From Hydractinia symbiolongicarpus (lineage: Eukaryota; Cnidaria; Hydrozoa; Anthoathecata; Hydractiniidae), in assembly GCF_029227915.1 (NCBI RefSeq), contig NC_079881.1:15847501-15911500 (forward strand): 64,000 nucleotides of DNA, given 5' to 3'. Position 1 is the first letter of the stretch. Every line of letters starts with the position of its first letter. Both the position numbers and the translations under genes were made by a program. Under the pieces are notes generated by a model. It was given only the letters and a program-made list of their open reading frames with translations, was not told the DNA's origin and ran no database searches. Of this stretch, positions 60,776 through 64,000 are shown piece after piece.

Positions 60776-61527
60776 AAATTTATATTTTAAGAGTTTCGCG
60801 GGATTGTGCATCGGATGTATAAAATCAGGACCGTTTGGATGGAAAATATGATAAGTCCATGGTAGTCATTTCCAATGTGTGTTATATACACGTTTGAACA
60901 AAGAATGAACAGAAATTCTAAAAAAAGATGTAAAATAAAAATCATACACAAGGCGTATTTCAAAAATATAAACACGTTGAACAAAGAATAAAACAGAAAC
61001 TGTAAAAAAGAATATTAAAAATTGTAAAAACTAAGAAAGTTAAAATCGAAATCATACACAAAGCGTTGTGTCATGAATCATGAACACCATTTTTTTAAAC
61101 GAAGAGGAGAGTATGAATGCAGTATTTTTTGTTGATATCACACTGGTAAACGGTGTTAGGGTTTTTATAAAGTTAAAGTTCTTCATCGTTCTTCATATAT
61201 GTATAAAAAGTATAACAAAAGAGTTTAAAGTATCAATATAAAAATTTCTAAAATATAACAAAAGATTTTAAAGTTTAAATGTAATAATATGTAAAGTATG
61301 CCGATTGATTTTAAAAGAGTTTTGTGCCTTGCAGTTAGATGTGCCGTTAAGTCATCCGGCACTAATATTTCGAAAGACAAGACTGTTTTAGATGATAATA
61401 CACGCGAGTGAAGTCGGGCGATTGAGTTAACTCCTTCGACTTCGGACTAACATATATGCGTTTTGACTTTGATGCCACAATCAAATCATTTGGTTCTTCA
61501 GGCTTTCCGTATCGTCCACCACAACAA
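60776..61527. other. Spacer
   Basis: AT-rich; two diverged copies of a block with AAAATCATACACAAG/AAGCG and AACACGTTGAACAAAGAATA near 60890-61070. No gene seen. Confidence 0.45.
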
Positions 61528-62109
61528 TTACAAACATGTTACGTTCTTGTGACAACATTTTAGCAATGTAAGCTGGTAAGAGTGTGGAGCAGGATCTGGT
61601 TGAGAAGGCTGATTTACTAAATTCTTTGTGATACCTGTAGTTTGAGGTGTATTAGTACTCGCAGATGTTTTCGCTGCTGTAGGAGTAGATGTGGTACTTG
61701 CTGAAGTTGCAGTTGTAGTAGTTGTTGTTGTTAATGCGCCACCATTAGTAGTTGAATTTACTTGCACTGGATTGACGTAAAACTGCACTGGCGTTGATTT
61801 CAAATTATGAGGACCCTTTCTTCTTTGAGTAGATTTTGATTTCTTCCGTCCCGCATTAGCTTCTTTGTTAAAATCTGCTAGGAGATTTATTTTTGCTTTT
61901 TTGCTGTTGCAAATTTGTACAAATACTTTGATGATTTTCAAATACGTTGCAACAGCAAGCGAATGAGCACAAATTCCATAACATTTAAACTGATGACATT
62001 TAGAGTTGGTACATTTCAGGCTTGGCTTCTTAACATTTTTATCGTAGATTACCCTGAAATCTTCATCTTCCTTTATATCATTACGTATGATCCAGCTTGA
62101 CCTTTGCAC
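61528..62109 (-). pseudogene. SWIM zinc-finger and Thr-rich tail portion
   Basis: The finger is C-x4-C-x5-C-x3-C/H-like: SLKCTNSKCHQFKCYGICAHSLAVATYL. The closing GICAHSLAVA is the SWIM hallmark (CxH after a hydrophobic strand). A Lys/Arg-rich segment (GRKKSKSTQRRKGPHNLK) then precedes a Thr/Ser run (TTTTTTTATSAS), probably disordered. No ATG starts this frame, which agrees with it being the continuation of the OTU exon. Confidence 0.75.
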
Positions 62110-63525
62110 AGATCAAGTATTTCGATCAGCTCGTCTGTGTCCGTCGCTTTAGTGCTTTTTCTGATGACGTCATAAATATCTTTCTCACTCTCTTCAATTT
62201 TTACACAACCGTCACCTGCCTCATCACTTTCAATTGTTTGGTTTAATGGCAACAGCCATAAAATAAAAAGCAATAAAGAATAATATACAACCTCGTTCCC
62301 AGGTTTTTAAAATTTTACGTTTGTGTTTCATTTTTGATTTTCTGCTTGAAAATATTCTAGAATCTAGATTGCAGAAAATATTCAAAGAACTTACCAAATT
62401 CTAAAAAATCATAGTGATCTCTAGATTTCAAAATGTTGATGGTCTCATTTGACTGCGTTCTCCTTGGCACTATTTTATTTAAGTTCAGTAGAACATATTC
62501 CTCGCCGTACTTTACGTAAACATTGATTGCTAAACGTAAGCAGTTACTTGCGGGCATGTAGAACCATGTCCACAATATCACTATCGTAGCGTTTTTGGTG
62601 CGCATATTCATTAAACTGATGTAGTATGTCGATATCTCCGATGAATTCAGAGTAGAACTCGATATTTTTTAATAGTTCAAATCGAATCATATCAATTATT
62701 CCTTGTATGGATGGAATGGCGAGCATGCCTTTCATCTGCATCGCAAATTCTATGGCATACAACAGGCAATGTCCATCCTCTTTCATCGCGTGTACCTTAA
62801 CGTCGTCCTCTTTGATCGCATTCACAACGAAAGAACTAAAAGTGGAAAATGAAAAAAAATGTCATTTTTTTAAAGGATGGTTGAAAAATAGGAACAAAAT
62901 AAGAACAATACACCGTTTCAAGATCATCTTAAAAACACAAATAAAGAAGTTCAGTTTAAATATATGCATTAAAAAATTGAACTTCTAATCAAATTGTGTG
63001 CATCATAAAAATTTCTTACTTGGAATAAAAAGTTGAGACTATAAAATATATTCTTATAAGTAAATTCTTATAAAATTGCGTGTACACGTTTTTTTTTTAA
63101 ACAAAAGCGGATCAAAAAATAAAAATCTCCTAATTAAGAATATCCTAAGAATATATCCAGGCTCTACTTTTTACATATCAAGTAAACTAAACTTCTTTAT
63201 CCGCAACAACGAAATGTGTCCGTTACACGTAGTAAAATATACTCCACAAAATTAAAATTTTATTATATCAAGGCTGATTATATGTTTTCATGTGTAGTCA
63301 TGCTAAGAATATTATTAAGAATATATGAGGTTGATATTGGTAAAAAAATTAAGAATATTGAGGCTGAAACGAAAAAACACTATTCTTACAAAAAAAGCGT
63401 GTATTTCATTTTACGACCTCATCCTGGTAAAAATAACTGTGCTTACACGTGTTTTTCTTTTGATTTCATCCCGGGTTGAAATAAACTATAGTGCTTTTTG
63501 CAGGAAAAAATTTCAGTGTTGCCAT

Positions 63526-63595
63526 CATTCTCGACCCCAGAGCTCTTTGAGATAAACTTTCGAGTTTATCTCAAAGAGCTCTGGGGACGAGAATG
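63526..63595. repeat. 70-bp near-perfect palindrome
   Basis: A 33-bp stem (CATTCTCGACCCCAGAGCTC...GATAAACT) with one mismatch and a four-base TTCG loop. Lies in intron 1 of the OTU gene. The arm sequence CTCGTCCCCAGAGCTCT resembles the termini at 40941/41179. Confidence 0.97.
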
Positions 63596-63712
63596 CCTTG
63601 CCATTGTTCTTATTCTGTTCTTAATTTTTTCATAAAATTTCAGCCTCATTGTTGTTATGAAATTGTTATAATAAAAAAAGGATATGTAAAACACTTACCG
63701 TGACATGTTCAT

Positions 63713-64000
63713 TTTTTCTTTAATTTAAATGTTCGCGCTATTAATAACTCTAACACAATCTCTGTAATCTGCTACAACCCAACTAACTTGGAAACTTAAC
63801 ACAACTGGATTCATAGCTCAAAAAAGTAATTTGATTGTTTCAACACCTTAAAAAATAGAGACACGTGTATGTGAAAAATACCCTGGGGAAACATATAGCT
63901 GGTGCAGCAAAATGTCGGCTCGTGACATAACGGTGCTAAAAGCATATTCATCTCTTTCATCTTTTTTTTTAATAAAATATCTTACTTCTTAAGCATTTTA
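63713..64000. other. Region upstream of the OTU start
   Basis: Would hold its 5' UTR and promoter on the minus strand. No element recognised. Confidence 0.4.

Larger units (their letters stand above)
61528..63712 (-). pseudogene. OTU-protease plus SWIM-finger gene (spliced, two frameshifts)
   Basis: Exon 1 63712-63699 (ATGAACATGTCACG|GTAAGT), exon 2 62835-62395 (acceptor CACTTTTAG, donor G|GTAAGT), exon 3 from 62215 (acceptor GAGGCAG). Exon 2 has the OTU signature VHAMKEDGHCLLYAIEFAM (catalytic Asp/Cys in EDGHC) and, after a one-base shift near 62557, LAINVYVKYGEEYVLLNL and SRDHYDFLEF (catalytic His). Exon 3 encodes an acidic linker and, after a second shift near 62100, SWIIRNDIKEDEDF and a SWIM finger (CTNSKCHQFKCYGICAHSLA), then a Thr-rich tail. 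OTU enzymes remove ubiquitin; SWIM fingers occur in MULE transposases, and OTU/SWIM fusions are known in such elements. Shifts could be decay or sequencing error. Confidence 0.65.

Noticed and set aside
62540-62575. A tiny intron (GTAACTGCTTACGTTTAG) explaining the OTU frame change
   Set aside because: At 18 bp it is far below any workable intron length, and the joined frame does not restore the OTU motif order.

Overview
This window is AT-rich, intron-rich animal DNA. The protein-coding content (a spliced WAKE/ANKFN1-type gene, an ITPK1-type kinase, LINE and Gypsy remnants, TIR elements and a tRNA-derived SINE) fits an invertebrate metazoan. The repeat style (restriction-like-endonuclease LINE, MULE-like OTU/SWIM/ZSWIM fragments, CTCGTCCCCAG-type termini) makes a cnidarian, perhaps a hydrozoan, my best guess. 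That assignment is inference, not proof.

Bases 1-40196 (+ strand) hold one large gene for an ANKFN1 / wide awake (WAKE) homologue. I could join its exons by hand with a consistent reading phase across every junction. A shared body of 19 exons (28616-40196, about 960 codons) encodes ankyrin repeats, a conserved linker, a fibronectin type III domain, the family-specific middle region (with GLYLGYLKL) and a C-terminal Ras-association domain. Upstream, five different candidate start exons (1496, 15867, 19643, 22727, 25730) lead into the same phase-2 acceptor at 28616. All five totals are exact multiples of three, giving predicted proteins of about 1134, 1073, 1097, 990 and 991 aa. The introns hold a decayed Gypsy-type LTR element (7115-9795), a 126-bp TA microsatellite, a degenerate repeat array, TTAA-flanked MITE-like DNA, foldbacks and small minisatellites.

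Bases 40197-46020 hold two MITEs (one piggyBac-like with TTAA flanks), an intact ITPK1-type inositol phosphate kinase on the - strand (42923-43918, convergent with ANKFN1), a 1.15-kb inverted-repeat element, and a tRNA-derived SINE on the - strand.

Bases 46400-60800 are a mobile-element graveyard: a LINE fragment, a ZSWIM/MULE-type DNA-binding gene fragment with preserved introns between inverted repeats, a nearly full-length but frameshifted RLE-type LINE (51165-54458, -), a Harbinger-like MITE with a TAA duplication (55346-56068), and a 5'-truncated, internally deleted LINE (56831-58634, -) with a 36-bp perfect inverted copy of part of it about 700 bp away.

Bases 61528-63712 (-) carry a spliced gene or recent pseudogene joining an OTU-type protease domain to a SWIM zinc finger, with two apparent frameshifts and a 70-bp near-perfect palindrome in its first intron. 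No rRNA, functional tRNA or CRISPR was found.
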